Positions 1 through 9,398 of a stretch of 50,178 nucleotides of DNA are shown piece by piece (the first letter of the stretch is position 1; each line of letters starts with the position of its first letter). Position numbers and translations under genes: made by a program. The notes under the pieces were generated by a model that made no database searches, was not told the DNA's origin, and saw only the letters and a list, made by a program, of their open reading frames with translations. Source of the DNA: Maricaulis salignorans (GTDB lineage Bacteria > Pseudomonadota > Alphaproteobacteria > Caulobacterales > Maricaulaceae); NCBI RefSeq assembly GCF_900103475.1, contig NZ_FNHG01000022.1:1-50178 (forward strand). The letters are read 5' to 3'.

Positions 1-21
1 GGACGCCCTGCCAGTGCTCAG

Positions 22-141
22 GTTGTCACCCCTTCGCCCGGACAGGCTGCACGCTCCCGTTCGCCGCGACTGACTGAGCTCGTGCCTCCCGTGCGACCGG
101 AACGGGTTGAGCATAGGCGCAGGCTGCGGGGGTGGGGATAA
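22..141 (+). repeat. Dispersed 120-bp repeat, copy 1
   Basis: This 120-bp stretch aligns without gaps to 50023-50142 in the same orientation, at roughly 80 percent identity by eye. Both copies share the core CTCCCGTGCGACCGGAACGG and both end in GGGGATAA. Read in the same frame, both copies are open and end in Gly-Trp-Gly-stop, and many differences fall at first or second codon positions. No start codon with a ribosome binding site is visible, so I treat it as a dispersed non-coding or degenerate element and not as a gene. Confidence 0.75.
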
Positions 142-155
142 TTTGGGTCATAGAT

Positions 156-270
156 CGTCATCCCAGCGAAGGCCGGGACCCGGTTCGTAGAGCAAAAGGG
201 TCGGAAACGGGCGCCAAATCAATGAGATGTCGGTGCGTGAATCTGGGTCCCAGCCTTCGCTGGGATGAGG
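156..270. repeat. Inverted-repeat element (TCATCCCAGCGAAGG type)
   Basis: Arms at 156-181 and 245-270 are inverted copies (26 bp, two mismatches) separated by about 63 bp. The arm sequence TCATCCCAGCGAAGG...GGGACCC resembles palindromic intergenic repeats common in alphaproteobacterial genomes (from memory). There is no transposase and no credible ORF. The likely role is a REP/MITE-like non-autonomous element or a transcript-end hairpin. Confidence 0.8.
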
Positions 271-343
271 ATGATTTGTATGCTTGGTGCTGGATAAGCC
301 AGGTCAGCGCCGAATAATCACCGGCACCAAACACCCCACCCCA

Positions 344-479
344 CCGTCATCCCACGGTGCTCGGGCGCGCTTTGCGCGGCTGAGTGTCCGGGGGAACTCA
401 GCGATCCGGTGGGCATCATTCACGGCCAGCGCCACCGCCGAGGTCCCCCGAACGCGCTGCGCGCACCGTGGGATGACGG
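344..479. repeat. Inverted-repeat element (CCGTCATCCCACGGTGC type)
   Basis: A perfect 17-bp inverted repeat lies at 344-360 and 463-479, with further imperfect pairing just inside the arms (CGCGC/GCGCG blocks and a GGGGGA/TCCCCC pair). It is a second, different palindromic element about 75 bp from the first. The internal 100 bp has no convincing coding potential. Confidence 0.75.
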
Positions 480-554
480 AGGGTTATTGGCGGCGGTGCA
501 AGGTCTGCGGATCGTCGCGTCCGTCATCCTCACCAGCTCCGACTACTTCGCGGC

Positions 555-632
555 CACCTCTTCCATCAACGAAGAGGTGCGCCGGACTTGTTCCGGGGCG
601 AAGATAGTGCCCCCCAGGGGCGACAGGGGCAC
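555..632. repeat. Short hairpin cluster between repeats and first gene
   Basis: Three short stems follow each other: CACCTCTTC at 555-563 pairs with 571-579, CCGGA...TCCGG at about 582-596, and GTGCCCC at 607-613 pairs with GGGGCAC at 626-632. The CGGACTTGTTCCGG core is a motif often seen in dispersed alphaproteobacterial palindromes. It lies just downstream of the leftward gene ending at 683, so it may also help end that transcript, although no T-run is present. Confidence 0.5.
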
Positions 633-682
633 GCCCCCAAGTGTCTGTTCTTCCGTCGAGTCCGAAGCGACATCGAACCCAC

Positions 683-931
683 CTAGCTTGCGGACCGACG
701 CGCCCGCATGGCGATGACGACGCCAGCCAGCGCGGACACGGCCGCCAGCAAGACGATCCAGAAATAGAGAAAGCTCGTGTCGTGATACACGACGCCGTCG
801 AGGAAGCAGCGGCCGTTCTCGTCGAAACAGGCGCGGTTGTTCCAATGCATCGTCAAGAAGAGCCAGCCGAAGGCGATCGCCGTCACCAGCGACAGCACGG
901 TCCATATCAGGGCAAGAAGTCTGATCATCAT
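683..931 (-). CDS. Small two-helix membrane protein, unknown function
   Basis: About 82 residues if translation starts at the double ATG at 931/928. A hydrophobic helix covers roughly residues 3-25, a short polar loop follows with two cysteines (ACFDENGRC), a second helix covers about 53-72, and the tail is basic (RARRSAS). That fits a small inner-membrane protein with a loop outside. The frame stays open upstream to 1027, but the extra segment looks non-membrane and the start is not marked by a clear ribosome binding site, so the N-terminus is uncertain. It sits alone between a repeat cluster and the putAbiC-like gene. I recognise no family. Confidence 0.5.
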   Translation of the reverse strand: MMIRLLALIWTVLSLVTAIAFGWLFLTMHWNNRACFDENGRCFLDGVVYHDTSFLYFWIVLLAAVSALAGVVIAMRARRSAS

Positions 932-1209
932 CGACACCGTGAGGGGTAGCCAGCCCTGGTTCCCGTTCTTGGAATATCCGGGCCCACGCCAGAACACGTA
1001 CCAAAGATGCTCATGCCTGAGGTACACGTTTCACCGGAGCGCCCTAGCGCTGAACCCCGATGGCGGGATCTTGGCAAGCGAATAATGGGGGCCGTCGCGA
1101 AGAATAGGTTCTACTGTGGCTTTATGGCGCTGAAAATGCGTCTAAGTGAGCCAGAAACGCTTGCCACCGCAACTCACATCAAACCGCTATTCGATCGGAT
1201 TTACTCTGT

Positions 1210-2001
1210 TCAGTTTCCAAAAGCCGCATCATCGTATCGGGCACGAACTTCACTATGTATAAAGTGCTTCTTGTCCACGTTTTTCAACAACTTGTATCGC
1301 TCGATGAGCGGTTTAAATTTTTCGCTGCCATGCGTCGACAACCCGTTAAGATACAAAAGTGCGGCTTCCCGGTCCGATAACTGGGCCCGAACCAAGTTGG
1401 TATAAAAATTCTTATTCTGAACATCCGACTGATCAATGAACTTTATGATGTTGTACAAAGTGCGGAAGTAGTGCCCCAACTCATGTCCATTTTGCTGATA
1501 AAATGTCTTATACCCCTCATCAAAATCATGCCCACCCGCTAACTTCTGGGCTGTGGGGAGGACACATGAGAGCGCGCGCTCATGGAACACTTTCAACGCG
1601 TCCTTTCCGGACGTCACTGACTTAGCTGACGCTAAGTCAATTTGCGCCGTTATCTCTGTGAGTATCCGTAGGAGTTGGAAGAAGGTTCCTTCGAAGTTCT
1701 GCTTTCGCAGATGATCCTGTTGGTCGCTTAGGATATCTCTGGTGTGTCTCAGCTCTTTTCTTGCGACGCTAATTTCGCTGCGCTGCAGAAGAATTGCATA
1801 AATAACGCCAGCTAGGGCGAATCCCGAAAAGAGGGCGTTAGCGGCCCCAAACATGTCGCCAAAGGTGCCTCTGCTCGTCGGCGAGAAGAACAGCAGCAAC
1901 AAACTTGCGGCCCAGGCGAGGATGACACCACCCGCAACCAACCAAATCAGCAAGGTACTCGGCGTTTTTACGTCATCGACTTCGTCTTGATCCTTGCTCA
2001 T
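1210..2001 (-). CDS. Putative phage abortive infection protein (putAbiC-like)
   Basis: About 263 residues. Two N-terminal membrane helices (about 16-40 and 52-72) are followed by a charged, probably helical region and then the conserved-looking blocks [15 protein letters not shown] (about 103-117), [18 protein letters not shown] (about 175-192) and [19 protein letters not shown] (about 205-223). This arrangement matches what I know of the putAbiC family (Pfam PF16872), whose mechanism is poorly understood. The start at 2001 has GGGGAG upstream, and its ATGA overlaps the TGA stop of hutU, so it is translationally coupled to urocanase. The gene is clearly AT-richer than its neighbours, which suggests horizontal acquisition. 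Family call fairly confident; anti-phage role is inference. Confidence 0.75.
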   Translation of the reverse strand: MSKDQDEVDDVKTPSTLLIWLVAGGVILAWAASLLLLFFSPTSRGTFGDMFGAANALFSGFALAGVIYAILLQRSEISVARKELRHTRDILSDQQDHLRKQNFEGTFFQLLRILTEITAQIDLASAKSVTSGKDALKVFHERALSCVLPTAQKLAGGHDFDEGYKTFYQQNGHELGHYFRTLYNIIKFIDQSDVQNKNFYTNLVRAQLSDREAALLYLNGLSTHGSEKFKPLIERYKLLKNVDKKHFIHSEVRARYDDAAFGN

Positions 2002-3677
2002 CCCGCGCTCCCCACACTCGGCAAATCCAGCCCCTGCTCGCGCGCGCACTCCACCGCAATCTCATAGCCCGCATCAGCATGACGCATCACGCCCGTCGCC
2101 GGATCATTCCACAGCACGCGTCCCACGCGCACCCCGGCCTCATCCGTGCCGTCGGCGAGGACGACCTGGCCGGAATGGATTGAATAGCCCATGCCAACGC
2201 CGCCGCCATGATGCAGCGAGACCCAGGTCGCGCCGGAGGCGGTGTTGAGCATGGCGTTGAGGATCGGCCAGTCGGCGACGGCGTCGGAGCCGTCGCGCAT
2301 CGCTTCGGTTTCGCGATTGGGACTGGCGACGGAGCCGCTATCGAGATGATCACGGCCGATCACCACGGGCGCACTCAGCTCACCGCTGCGGACCATCTCG
2401 TTGAAGGCCAGACCCAGTCTGTGACGCTCGCCCAGACCGACCCAGCAGATCCGCGCCGGCAGGCCCTGGAACTGGATGCGCTCGCGGGCCATGTCGAGCC
2501 AGCGGTGGAGATGCGGATTGTCGGGGATGAGCTCTTTGACCTTGGCATCGGTCTTGTAGATATCCTCGGGATCCCCCGAGAGCGCGACCCAGCGGAAGGG
2601 TCCGACGCCGCGGCAGAAGAGCGGGCGGATATAGGCCGGCACGAAGCCGGGGAAATCGAATGCGTTCGTGACGCCCTCATCATGGGCCATCTGGCGGATA
2701 TTATTGCCGTAATCGACCGTGGGAATGCCCGCCTTGTGGAAGGCCAGCATTGCCTCGACCTGGATCGCCATCGATGTCTTGGCGGCTTTCGAGACGGCAT
2801 CGGGATCGGAAACCCGCATGGATTCCCACTTGTCGAGGCTCCAGCCAAGCGGGAGATATCCATTGACCGGATCATGCGCCGAGGTCTGGTCGGTGACGAT
2901 ATCGGGACGGACGCCGCGCTTGACGAGTTCGGGGAAAATCTCCGCCGCATTGCCGAGCAGCCCGACCGAGACGGCCTCGCCCTTGGCGCAGGCTTCGTCA
3001 ATCATTTCAAGTGCCTGGTCGAGATCGCGCGCCTGTTTGTCGAGATATCCGGTCTTCAGCCGCATCTCGATCCGGCTCGGCTGGCACTCGATAGCGAGCA
3101 TGGACGCGCCGGCCATGGTCGCCGCCAGCGGCTGGGCACCGCCCATACCGCCTAGCCCACCGGTCAGTATCCACTTGCCTGCCAGATCGCCGCCGTAATG
3201 TTGCCGTCCGGCTTCTACAAAGGTCTCGTAAGTGCCCTGCACAATGCCCTGGCTGCCGATATAGATCCAGGAACCGGCCGTCATCTGGCCGTACATCATC
3301 AAGCCCTTTTTATCGAGCTCGCGGAAATGTTCCCAATTCGCCCAGTGCGGCACAAGATTGGAATTGGCGATCAGCACGCGCGGCGCGTTGGAATGGGTCT
3401 GGAAGACCCCGACCGGCTTGCCCGACTGGACCAGCAGGGTCTCGTCATGCTTGAGGCGTTTCAGGGTGGAGACGATGCGGTCATAGCTCTCCCAGTCGCG
3501 CGCGGCGCGGCCGATACCGCCATAGACGACGAGTTCTTCCGGCTTTTCCGCCACTTCGGGATCGAGATTATTCATCAGCATGCGCAGGGGCGCTTCTGTG
3601 GCCCAGCTCAGAGCATCGAGTTCACTGCCACGCTTGGCACGGATCACGCGCGCATTATCGAGCCGGGTTGAGGTCAT
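1998..3677 (-). CDS. hutU: Urocanate hydratase
   Basis: Urocanase converts urocanate to imidazolone propionate, step 2 of histidine degradation, in the cytoplasm, with tightly bound NAD+ acting as electrophile. At 559 residues it is full length. The NAD-binding glycine run GGLGGMGG is at 173-180, the conserved [10 protein letters not shown] block at 354-363, and the active-site cysteine in ARICWVGLG at residue 411 (Cys410 in the Pseudomonas enzyme). It is third in hutHGU: its ATG at 3677 overlaps the hutG stop as ATGA, and its own stop overlaps the putAbiC-like ATG. The C-terminus ([11 protein letters not shown]) looks normal, so the downstream gene did not truncate it. Confidence 0.97.
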   Translation of the reverse strand: MTSTRLDNARVIRAKRGSELDALSWATEAPLRMLMNNLDPEVAEKPEELVVYGGIGRAARDWESYDRIVSTLKRLKHDETLLVQSGKPVGVFQTHSNAPRVLIANSNLVPHWANWEHFRELDKKGLMMYGQMTAGSWIYIGSQGIVQGTYETFVEAGRQHYGGDLAGKWILTGGLGGMGGAQPLAATMAGASMLAIECQPSRIEMRLKTGYLDKQARDLDQALEMIDEACAKGEAVSVGLLGNAAEIFPELVKRGVRPDIVTDQTSAHDPVNGYLPLGWSLDKWESMRVSDPDAVSKAAKTSMAIQVEAMLAFHKAGIPTVDYGNNIRQMAHDEGVTNAFDFPGFVPAYIRPLFCRGVGPFRWVALSGDPEDIYKTDAKVKELIPDNPHLHRWLDMARERIQFQGLPARICWVGLGERHRLGLAFNEMVRSGELSAPVVIGRDHLDSGSVASPNRETEAMRDGSDAVADWPILNAMLNTASGATWVSLHHGGGVGMGYSIHSGQVVLADGTDEAGVRVGRVLWNDPATGVMRHADAGYEIAVECAREQGLDLPSVGSAG

Positions 3678-4483
3678 CTCACTTCTCCTGAATACATGAT
3701 TTCCGCAGCCCGCAGGGCCGCCGCCATGGTGTCTTTCAAGGCCACGCGCAGTACGGCGGCCTTGGTCTCATCGAAAGCCTTGGTCTCCATGTCGAGATAG
3801 GCCGACTGGGCCAGTTCCATCTGGACGGCGTGGACATTCTGGTTGGGTCGGCCATAGGCGCGGGTGATGAAACCGCCGCGGAAACGGCCATTGACGATCG
3901 AGGCGTATTCCTCGTGATCCATCATCGCCTTCAGCGCCGCGCGCTCAATCGTCGGATCGCAACTCTCGCCGCCCACCGTGCCCAGATTGAGGTCGGGCAG
4001 AATACCGTCGAACAGGCGCGGCACCTCGTCGGTGATGGAATGGGCATCCCACAACAGGGCAAAACCATGCTCCATCCGGGTCTCGACCAGAAGCTCGGTC
4101 AGCGCCTTGTGATAGGGATCGTGATAATCGGTGCGGCGTGCTTCCAGCTCGTCTTCATCGGGCTCCTGCCCCTCGCGATAGACGGGCGAGCCGTCGAACA
4201 GGGTCAGCGGCACCAGATCCGTGGTCGGCTGACCGGGATAGAGCGAGGTATTATTCGGCGCACGATTGAGATCGACGACATAGCGCGAATAATTCGCGCG
4301 GATCGTCGAGGCGCCCAGCTCTTCAAGGAAATCATAGAGCTGCGGCACATGCCAATCCGTGTCCGGCAGGCCCGCTGCCTGCGGCGTCAGCCGTTCAGCC
4401 AGGCCATCATTCAGGGCGAGCCCGGAATGCGGCATTGAAACCACCAGCGGGCTATTGCCCACGGCAAGCGTAAACACGTCCAT
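3674..4483 (-). CDS. hutG: N-formylglutamate deformylase
   Basis: Hydrolyses N-formyl-L-glutamate to glutamate and formate, the final step of the five-enzyme Hut route. The 269-residue protein shows family blocks VSMPHSG near the N-terminus, [22 protein letters not shown], and WDAHSI in the middle, rich in the His/Asp residues expected for metal binding. It fits the presence of hutF, which makes its substrate, in the divergent unit. The TAA stop of hutH overlaps its ATG by one base (TAATG), and its own stop overlaps hutU (ATGA). This is the FGase-type HutG, not the arginase-like formiminoglutamase. Confidence 0.95.
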   Translation of the reverse strand: MDVFTLAVGNSPLVVSMPHSGLALNDGLAERLTPQAAGLPDTDWHVPQLYDFLEELGASTIRANYSRYVVDLNRAPNNTSLYPGQPTTDLVPLTLFDGSPVYREGQEPDEDELEARRTDYHDPYHKALTELLVETRMEHGFALLWDAHSITDEVPRLFDGILPDLNLGTVGGESCDPTIERAALKAMMDHEEYASIVNGRFRGGFITRAYGRPNQNVHAVQMELAQSAYLDMETKAFDETKAAVLRVALKDTMAAALRAAEIMYSGEVR

Positions 4484-6012
4484 TAAACCACTCCGGGCAA
4501 ATCGCCGGCTGCTGTGACCAGATCACCCTTGGCGACCAGGTCCCGCGCCGCGGCGATATCTGTCGCAAAATAGCGATCATCGCCATAGGGAGCCACATGC
4601 TGACGCAAGACCGCCTTGGCCGCTTCCAGCCGGGCCGAGCAGAGGTCCGGGGCGTGGAAATCCGTGCCTTGCGCGGCGCAGAGCAATTCGATCCCGACCA
4701 CGGCATGAAGATTTTCCGCCATTTTCAGCGACCGCACCGCGCCGTGTGTGGCCATCGAGACATGGTCTTCCTGATTGGCGCTGGTGGGAATGGAATCGAC
4801 GCTGGCCGGATAGGCTTTCTGCTTGTTTTCCGACACCAGGGCGGCGGCGGTGACATGCGCAATCATGAAGCCGGAATTGATGCCCGGATTGGGCGTCAGG
4901 AAAGCCGGCAGGCCGCTGACGGCCGGATCGGTCAGAAGCGCGATGCGGCGCTCACAGATCGAGCCGATCTCGCAGGCCGCCAGGGCCAGCTGGTCAGCGG
5001 CAAAGGCGACCGGCTCGGCGTGGAAATTGCCGCCGGAAATGGCCTCGCCCGTATCGGTAAAGATCAGCGGATTATCGGTGACGGCATTGGCCTCGATCTC
5101 GAGCGTGCGGCCGGCCTGACGCAATAGATCGAGCACGGCGCCCATCACTTGCGGCTGGCAACGCAGGCAATACGGGTCCTGGATTTTCTCGCACACGGTG
5201 TGGCTGGCCAGGATAGCGCTCCCCTCGGCGAGTTCGCGCAGGGCGGCGGCGGCATCGATCTGGCCCTGATGGCCGCGCAGGGCATGAATGCGCGGATCAA
5301 ACGGCGCGATCGAGCCCTTGGCCGCGTCGAGGCTCATCGCCCCGGTCACCAGCGCCGCCTTGTACCCGGCCTCGATGCCGAACAGGGCGGCGAGTGCCAG
5401 CGCCGTCGAGGTCTGGGTACCGTTGAGCAGGGCCAGGCCCTCCTTGGGGCCCAGCTTGACCGGCTCGAGCCCGGCACGCTTGAGGGCTTCGGCGGCGGGC
5501 AGGCGCTGCCCGCGCCAGACGGCCTCGCCATGGCCGATCAGCGCCGCGCTCATATGCGCCAGCGGTGCCAGATCGCCCGAGGCGCCAACCGAGCCCTGGG
5601 CCGGGATCACCGGCAAGACATCGTGGGTGAGCAGATCTTCCAGCGCCTTCAGCGTCGACCAGCGCAGGCCCGACGCGCCGCGTCCGAGACTGGCAATCTT
5701 CAGCGCCAGGATCAGGCGCACGATATTCGCCGGCAGCGCCTCGCCAATCCCGGCCGCGTGCGAGAGCACCAGGCGTTCCTGCAAAATGGCCAGCTCGTCA
5801 TTGGCGACCCGGGTCTGGGCCAGCTTGCCGAAACCGGTATTGAGGCCATAGACGGCGCGGCCCGAGGCAATCAGGTCCTCGACCGTGCGCGCAGCGGCAT
5901 CGACGCCGCCCTTCGCATTGGGATCAATGCGGGCAGCAGCGCCGCGATAGATGGCCTGCCAGTCGGCCAGCGCCATCTGGCCAGGTCTGATGATGGTCGC
6001 ACTCAAAGCCAT
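4483..6012 (-). CDS. hutH: Histidine ammonia-lyase
   Basis: Deaminates L-histidine to urocanate, the first step of degradation. The Ala-Ser-Gly that cyclises to the MIO cofactor is at 144-146 ([14 protein letters not shown]), matching Ser143 of the Pseudomonas enzyme. FCLRCQPQ-like and NPL substrate-pocket blocks ([21 protein letters not shown]) follow. Start chosen at 6012 because GGAGGA lies a few bases upstream and the protein then begins [11 protein letters not shown] like its homologues; length 509 is normal. The start lies 10 nt inside the end of hutI, so the genes are coupled. Confidence 0.96.
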   Translation of the reverse strand: MALSATIIRPGQMALADWQAIYRGAAARIDPNAKGGVDAAARTVEDLIASGRAVYGLNTGFGKLAQTRVANDELAILQERLVLSHAAGIGEALPANIVRLILALKIASLGRGASGLRWSTLKALEDLLTHDVLPVIPAQGSVGASGDLAPLAHMSAALIGHGEAVWRGQRLPAAEALKRAGLEPVKLGPKEGLALLNGTQTSTALALAALFGIEAGYKAALVTGAMSLDAAKGSIAPFDPRIHALRGHQGQIDAAAALRELAEGSAILASHTVCEKIQDPYCLRCQPQVMGAVLDLLRQAGRTLEIEANAVTDNPLIFTDTGEAISGGNFHAEPVAFAADQLALAACEIGSICERRIALLTDPAVSGLPAFLTPNPGINSGFMIAHVTAAALVSENKQKAYPASVDSIPTSANQEDHVSMATHGAVRSLKMAENLHAVVGIELLCAAQGTDFHAPDLCSARLEAAKAVLRQHVAPYGDDRYFATDIAAARDLVAKGDLVTAAGDLPGVV

Positions 6013-7211
6013 TCTCCTCCGAGGATGCGGCCATGCAGCGGCCGCAAACCGATCCATTGAATAATTTCCGCCGGACGCTCGACATCCCAGATCGCCAGAT
6101 CGGCGCGCTTGCCGGTTTCCAGCGTTCCGATGTCCTTGGCCAGACCCAGCGCCCTGGCTCCCTCGCGGGTCACGCCGGCCAGCGCTTCCTCGACCGTCAG
6201 TCCGAACAGATTGCAGGCCATATTGGCCGCCGTCAGCAAGGACACCATCGGCGATGTGCCCGGATTGGCATCCGTCGCCACCGCCATGGGCACGCCCGCC
6301 GCGCGCAGGGCCGCGACGGGCGGCTTTTGCGTTTCGCCAATGCCGTAGAAGGCGCCGGGCAGGATCACGGCCACCGTGCCCGCCTTCGCCATGGCGGCAA
6401 TGCCGTCGGCATTGGTGAATTCAAGATGATCCGCCGACAGCCCGTCGAACTCGGCGACGAGTTTGGCACCGCCCGTATCGGAGAGCTGGTCAGCATGCAG
6501 TTTGACCGGCAGTCCGGCCGCCTTGGCGGCGATGAACAGGCGGCGGATTTCTTCCGGCGAGAAGGCGATGCTCTCGCAATAGGCATCGACCGCATCGGCC
6601 AGCCCCTCGCGCGCTGCTTCGCGGATCAACGGGATGCAGACCTCGTCGATATAGGCCCCGGACCGGCCTTCATACTCGACCGGAATGGAATGGGCCGCCA
6701 GCAAGGTTGTGGAGACACGCAGGCCCGAGACCAGACCGAGCGAACGCGCCGCCCTGAGCATGGCCAGCTCGCTCTCGAAGGTGAGGCCATAGCCCGATTT
6801 GATCTCGATCGTGCCAACGCCCTCAGCCGACAGCGCGTCGAGCCGTGACAGCGCCCCGCCGGCGAGCTCGGCCGCGCCGGCCTTGCGCGTCGCCTCGACC
6901 GTCTTGCGGATCCCGCCGCCGGATCTGGAAATCCCGGCATAGCTCTCGCCGGCCAGGCGGCGCTCGAATTCATCGGAACGATCGCCGGCAAAGACCAGAT
7001 GCGTATGACAATCGACCAAAGCCGGCGTCACCCAGCGGCCATCGAGGCTTTCTGTCTCCAGCGCCGTTTCAGGCACTTCCGACATCGGCCCGATCCAGGC
7101 GATCCGCCTATCGCGAATCCCGATCGCCGCGTCGAGCAAGGCGCCGTAGGCCACCTCGCCCGGCACCATGGTCGCGAGCCTGGCATGGGTCAGTAATCGG
7201 TCGAAACGCAT
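6003..7211 (-). CDS. hutI: Imidazolonepropionase
   Basis: Opens the ring of 4-imidazolone-5-propionate to formimino-glutamate. It is an amidohydrolase-fold metalloenzyme of about 402 residues with [10 protein letters not shown] (metal His69, His71), LHADQL around residue 240, the DHLEF block and [10 protein letters not shown] carrying the metal-ligand Asp. The ATG at 7211 is preferred over an in-frame TTG at 7226 because AAGGG sits about 7 nt upstream of the ATG. It is the first gene of hutI-H-G-U-putAbiC, 23 bp from the palindromic operator. Confidence 0.95.
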   Translation of the reverse strand: MRFDRLLTHARLATMVPGEVAYGALLDAAIGIRDRRIAWIGPMSEVPETALETESLDGRWVTPALVDCHTHLVFAGDRSDEFERRLAGESYAGISRSGGGIRKTVEATRKAGAAELAGGALSRLDALSAEGVGTIEIKSGYGLTFESELAMLRAARSLGLVSGLRVSTTLLAAHSIPVEYEGRSGAYIDEVCIPLIREAAREGLADAVDAYCESIAFSPEEIRRLFIAAKAAGLPVKLHADQLSDTGGAKLVAEFDGLSADHLEFTNADGIAAMAKAGTVAVILPGAFYGIGETQKPPVAALRAAGVPMAVATDANPGTSPMVSLLTAANMACNLFGLTVEEALAGVTREGARALGLAKDIGTLETGKRADLAIWDVERPAEIIQWIGLRPLHGRILGGEWL

Positions 7212-7234
7212 TGAACGGCCCTTCAATTCGGCGT

Positions 7235-7250
7235 AATTGTCTATACAATT
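7235..7250. promoter_or_regulatory. Probable HutC operator between hutI and hutF
   Basis: AATTGTCTATACAATT is a near-perfect 16-bp palindrome centred in the 79-bp divergent gap. It contains TGTCTATACA, close to the TGTATATACA-type site described for HutC of Pseudomonas. It includes TATA-like hexamers readable in both directions, so repressor binding would block both promoters. hutC lies in the rightward unit, which implies autoregulation. Binding is inferred. Confidence 0.75.
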
Positions 7251-7290
7251 AAATTGCGTACCTGAGTCTGTCCAGCCGGGAGGCCTGCCA

Positions 7291-8661
7291 ATGTCCGAAT
7301 TTCACTTTGCCGAGATTCTCCTGCCCGGCGGCTGGGTCCGCAATGTCGAGATCACGGTCGACGCGGCCGGCCGCATCGCCAGTATCAGCCCCGACACGCC
7401 GCCCGGTCCCGAGGCCGTGTGCCTGGGCGTCGCAGTCCCCGGCATGGCCAATGTCCACTCCCACGCCTTCCAGCGCGGCATGGCGGGCCTGTCGGAGCGG
7501 CGCGGACCCGGCGAGGACAGTTTCTGGTCCTGGCGCCAGATCATGTATGCCTTCAACGACAATCTCACCCCCGACCATGTCGAGGCGATGGCGGCACTGG
7601 TCTATTGCGAAATGCTCGAGACCGGCTTCACCTCGGTCGGCGAGTTCCACTATCTCCACCATGACGAACACGGCCAGGCCTATAATGACATCGGCGAGAT
7701 GGCCGGGCGGATTTGCGCGGCGGCCGGAGCAACCGGCATCGCCCTCACCCTGCTGCCGGTGCTCTACCGTCACTCCAATTTCGGCGAGATGCCGCCCAGC
7801 CCGGGCCAGCGCCGCTTCATCAATACGCTCGACCATTTCGCCGACATCATCGCTTCGGCCAAACGTCATATGGCGACGATCGACCATGCCGTGCTCGGCA
7901 TCGCGCCCCATTCCCTGCGCGCGGCCTCGACTGCCGAAATCACCGCCATCCTGCCGCTCAGCGAAGGCGGCCCGGTCCATATCCATGCCGCCGAACAGCA
8001 AAAAGAGGTCGATGATTGCCTCGCCGCAACCGGCAAACGTCCGGTCGAATATCTGTTCGATACCCAGAGCGTCGATGAGCGCTGGTGCCTGATCCACGCG
8101 ACCCATATGAGCGCCCGGGAAACCGCCGCCCTGGCCGCGTCCGGGGCTGTCGCCGGCCTGTGCCCGCTGACCGAGGCCAATCTCGGCGACGGCTTCTTCA
8201 ATGCCAGCGCCTATCTGGCCGATCATGGCCGGATCGGCATCGGCTCCGACAGCCATATACGCATCGACCTGGCCGAGGATATCCGCTTGCTGGAATATGG
8301 TCAGCGCCTGCAGGCCCAGCGGCGCAATGTCCTCGCCCCGCCCGGCGGCAGCACAGGCCGCCGCCTGTTCGACGCCGCGCTGAGCGGCAGTAATCAGGCC
8401 CTGCAACAACCCTCGGGCCGGATTGAGGCCGGGCAGCGCGCCGATTTCGTCATTCTCGACGATCATCACCCGACCCTGGTCGGGCGGTCCGAGGATGCGC
8501 GTCTGGATAGTTGGCTGTTTTGCGGCGACAGCCGTCTGGTGCGCGAGGTTTATGTCGGTGGCCAATGCGTCGTGCGCGAGGGGCGTGCCCTGACCCGCGA
8601 CCGCATCGAGGCCGCCTATCGTACGGCCATGCTCGATATCCGCACGGCCATTGATCAATGA
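7291..8661 (+). CDS. hutF: Formimidoylglutamate deiminase
   Basis: Converts N-formimino-L-glutamate to N-formyl-L-glutamate plus ammonia, defining the five-step Hut pathway together with HutG. Amidohydrolase superfamily, about 456 residues: NVHSHAFQRGMAG (metal His56, His58), HIHAAEQQKE in the middle, LIHATHM, and GSDSHIRID with the ligand Asp. Start at the ATG at 7291 with GGGAGG upstream; an in-frame TTG at 7237 would lie inside the operator and is rejected. Its TGA overlaps the hutC ATG. Confidence 0.95.
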   Translation: MSEFHFAEILLPGGWVRNVEITVDAAGRIASISPDTPPGPEAVCLGVAVPGMANVHSHAFQRGMAGLSERRGPGEDSFWSWRQIMYAFNDNLTPDHVEAMAALVYCEMLETGFTSVGEFHYLHHDEHGQAYNDIGEMAGRICAAAGATGIALTLLPVLYRHSNFGEMPPSPGQRRFINTLDHFADIIASAKRHMATIDHAVLGIAPHSLRAASTAEITAILPLSEGGPVHIHAAEQQKEVDDCLAATGKRPVEYLFDTQSVDERWCLIHATHMSARETAALAASGAVAGLCPLTEANLGDGFFNASAYLADHGRIGIGSDSHIRIDLAEDIRLLEYGQRLQAQRRNVLAPPGGSTGRRLFDAALSGSNQALQQPSGRIEAGQRADFVILDDHHPTLVGRSEDARLDSWLFCGDSRLVREVYVGGQCVVREGRALTRDRIEAAYRTAMLDIRTAIDQ

Positions 8662-9398
8662 GCGAATGGGCCGGCGATCTCAGCCTTGATGGCTCCGGCC
8701 CGGTCTATGACCAGATCCGGCGGGCAATCCTGGGCAATATCCGCTCAGGCATCTGGCCGCCGCGCCACCGTATTCCGGCTGAAGCCGAGCTGGCGGCGCA
8801 TTTCGGCACAGCCCGCATGACCGTCAATCGCGCGCTGCGTGAATTGACCGAGGACGGGCTGATCGTGCGACGCCGCCGCACGGGCAGTTTCGTCGCCCAG
8901 CCGCCCTCGCCTTCGGCGATGCTGGAGATTGTCGACATGTCGACGGCGATCCCGGCACGCGGCCAGACCTATGGCTACCAATGCCTGACCGACGAGACCG
9001 TCGCGGCCAGTTCCGAACGCGCCGCCCAGCTGCGCCTTTCGCCAGGTGCGCCGGTACAGCATCTGGTCTGTCTTCACACTGCCGATGGCGATGTTGTCGA
9101 GCTGGAGGAGCGCTGGATCAATCTGGCCCTATTGCCCGCGGCCGCGAGCCAGGACTTCAGCACCACCACGCCGGGCGCCTGGCTGCTGGCGGCGACGCCC
9201 TGGACCGCCGCTGAACACACCGTCTCGGCGATCAATGCCGATACCCGCCTCGCCAAGCGGCTGGATATCGGGCCCGGCGAGGCCTGTCTGGTGCTGGAAC
9301 GGCGCACATTTCACAATGAGGCCGTCGTCACCCTCGCCCGTCTGACCCATCCCGGCGATCGCCATGTGATGACCGAACGCTTCCGTCCGGGCGACTGA
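8658..9398 (+). CDS. hutC: Histidine-utilisation repressor, GntR family
   Basis: About 246 residues. An N-terminal GntR winged helix (about 12-78, VYDQIRRAILGNI...RMTVNRALRELTEDGLIVRRRRTGSFVA) is followed by a UTRA-type ligand domain that in this family binds urocanate. ATGA overlap with hutF. Expected to repress both hut units from the palindrome at 7235-7250 until urocanate builds up. Its 3' end is overlapped by about 70 bp by the convergent gene ending at 9328. Confidence 0.92.
   Translation: MSEWAGDLSLDGSGPVYDQIRRAILGNIRSGIWPPRHRIPAEAELAAHFGTARMTVNRALRELTEDGLIVRRRRTGSFVAQPPSPSAMLEIVDMSTAIPARGQTYGYQCLTDETVAASSERAAQLRLSPGAPVQHLVCLHTADGDVVELEERWINLALLPAAASQDFSTTTPGAWLLAATPWTAAEHTVSAINADTRLAKRLDIGPGEACLVLERRTFHNEAVVTLARLTHPGDRHVMTERFRPGD

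Noticed and set aside
683-1027. Longer 114-residue version of the small membrane protein starting at 1027
   Set aside because: The added 32 residues are Trp/Gly-rich, include the hairpin motif shared with 23378-23404, and precede a double ATG where the membrane protein sensibly starts.
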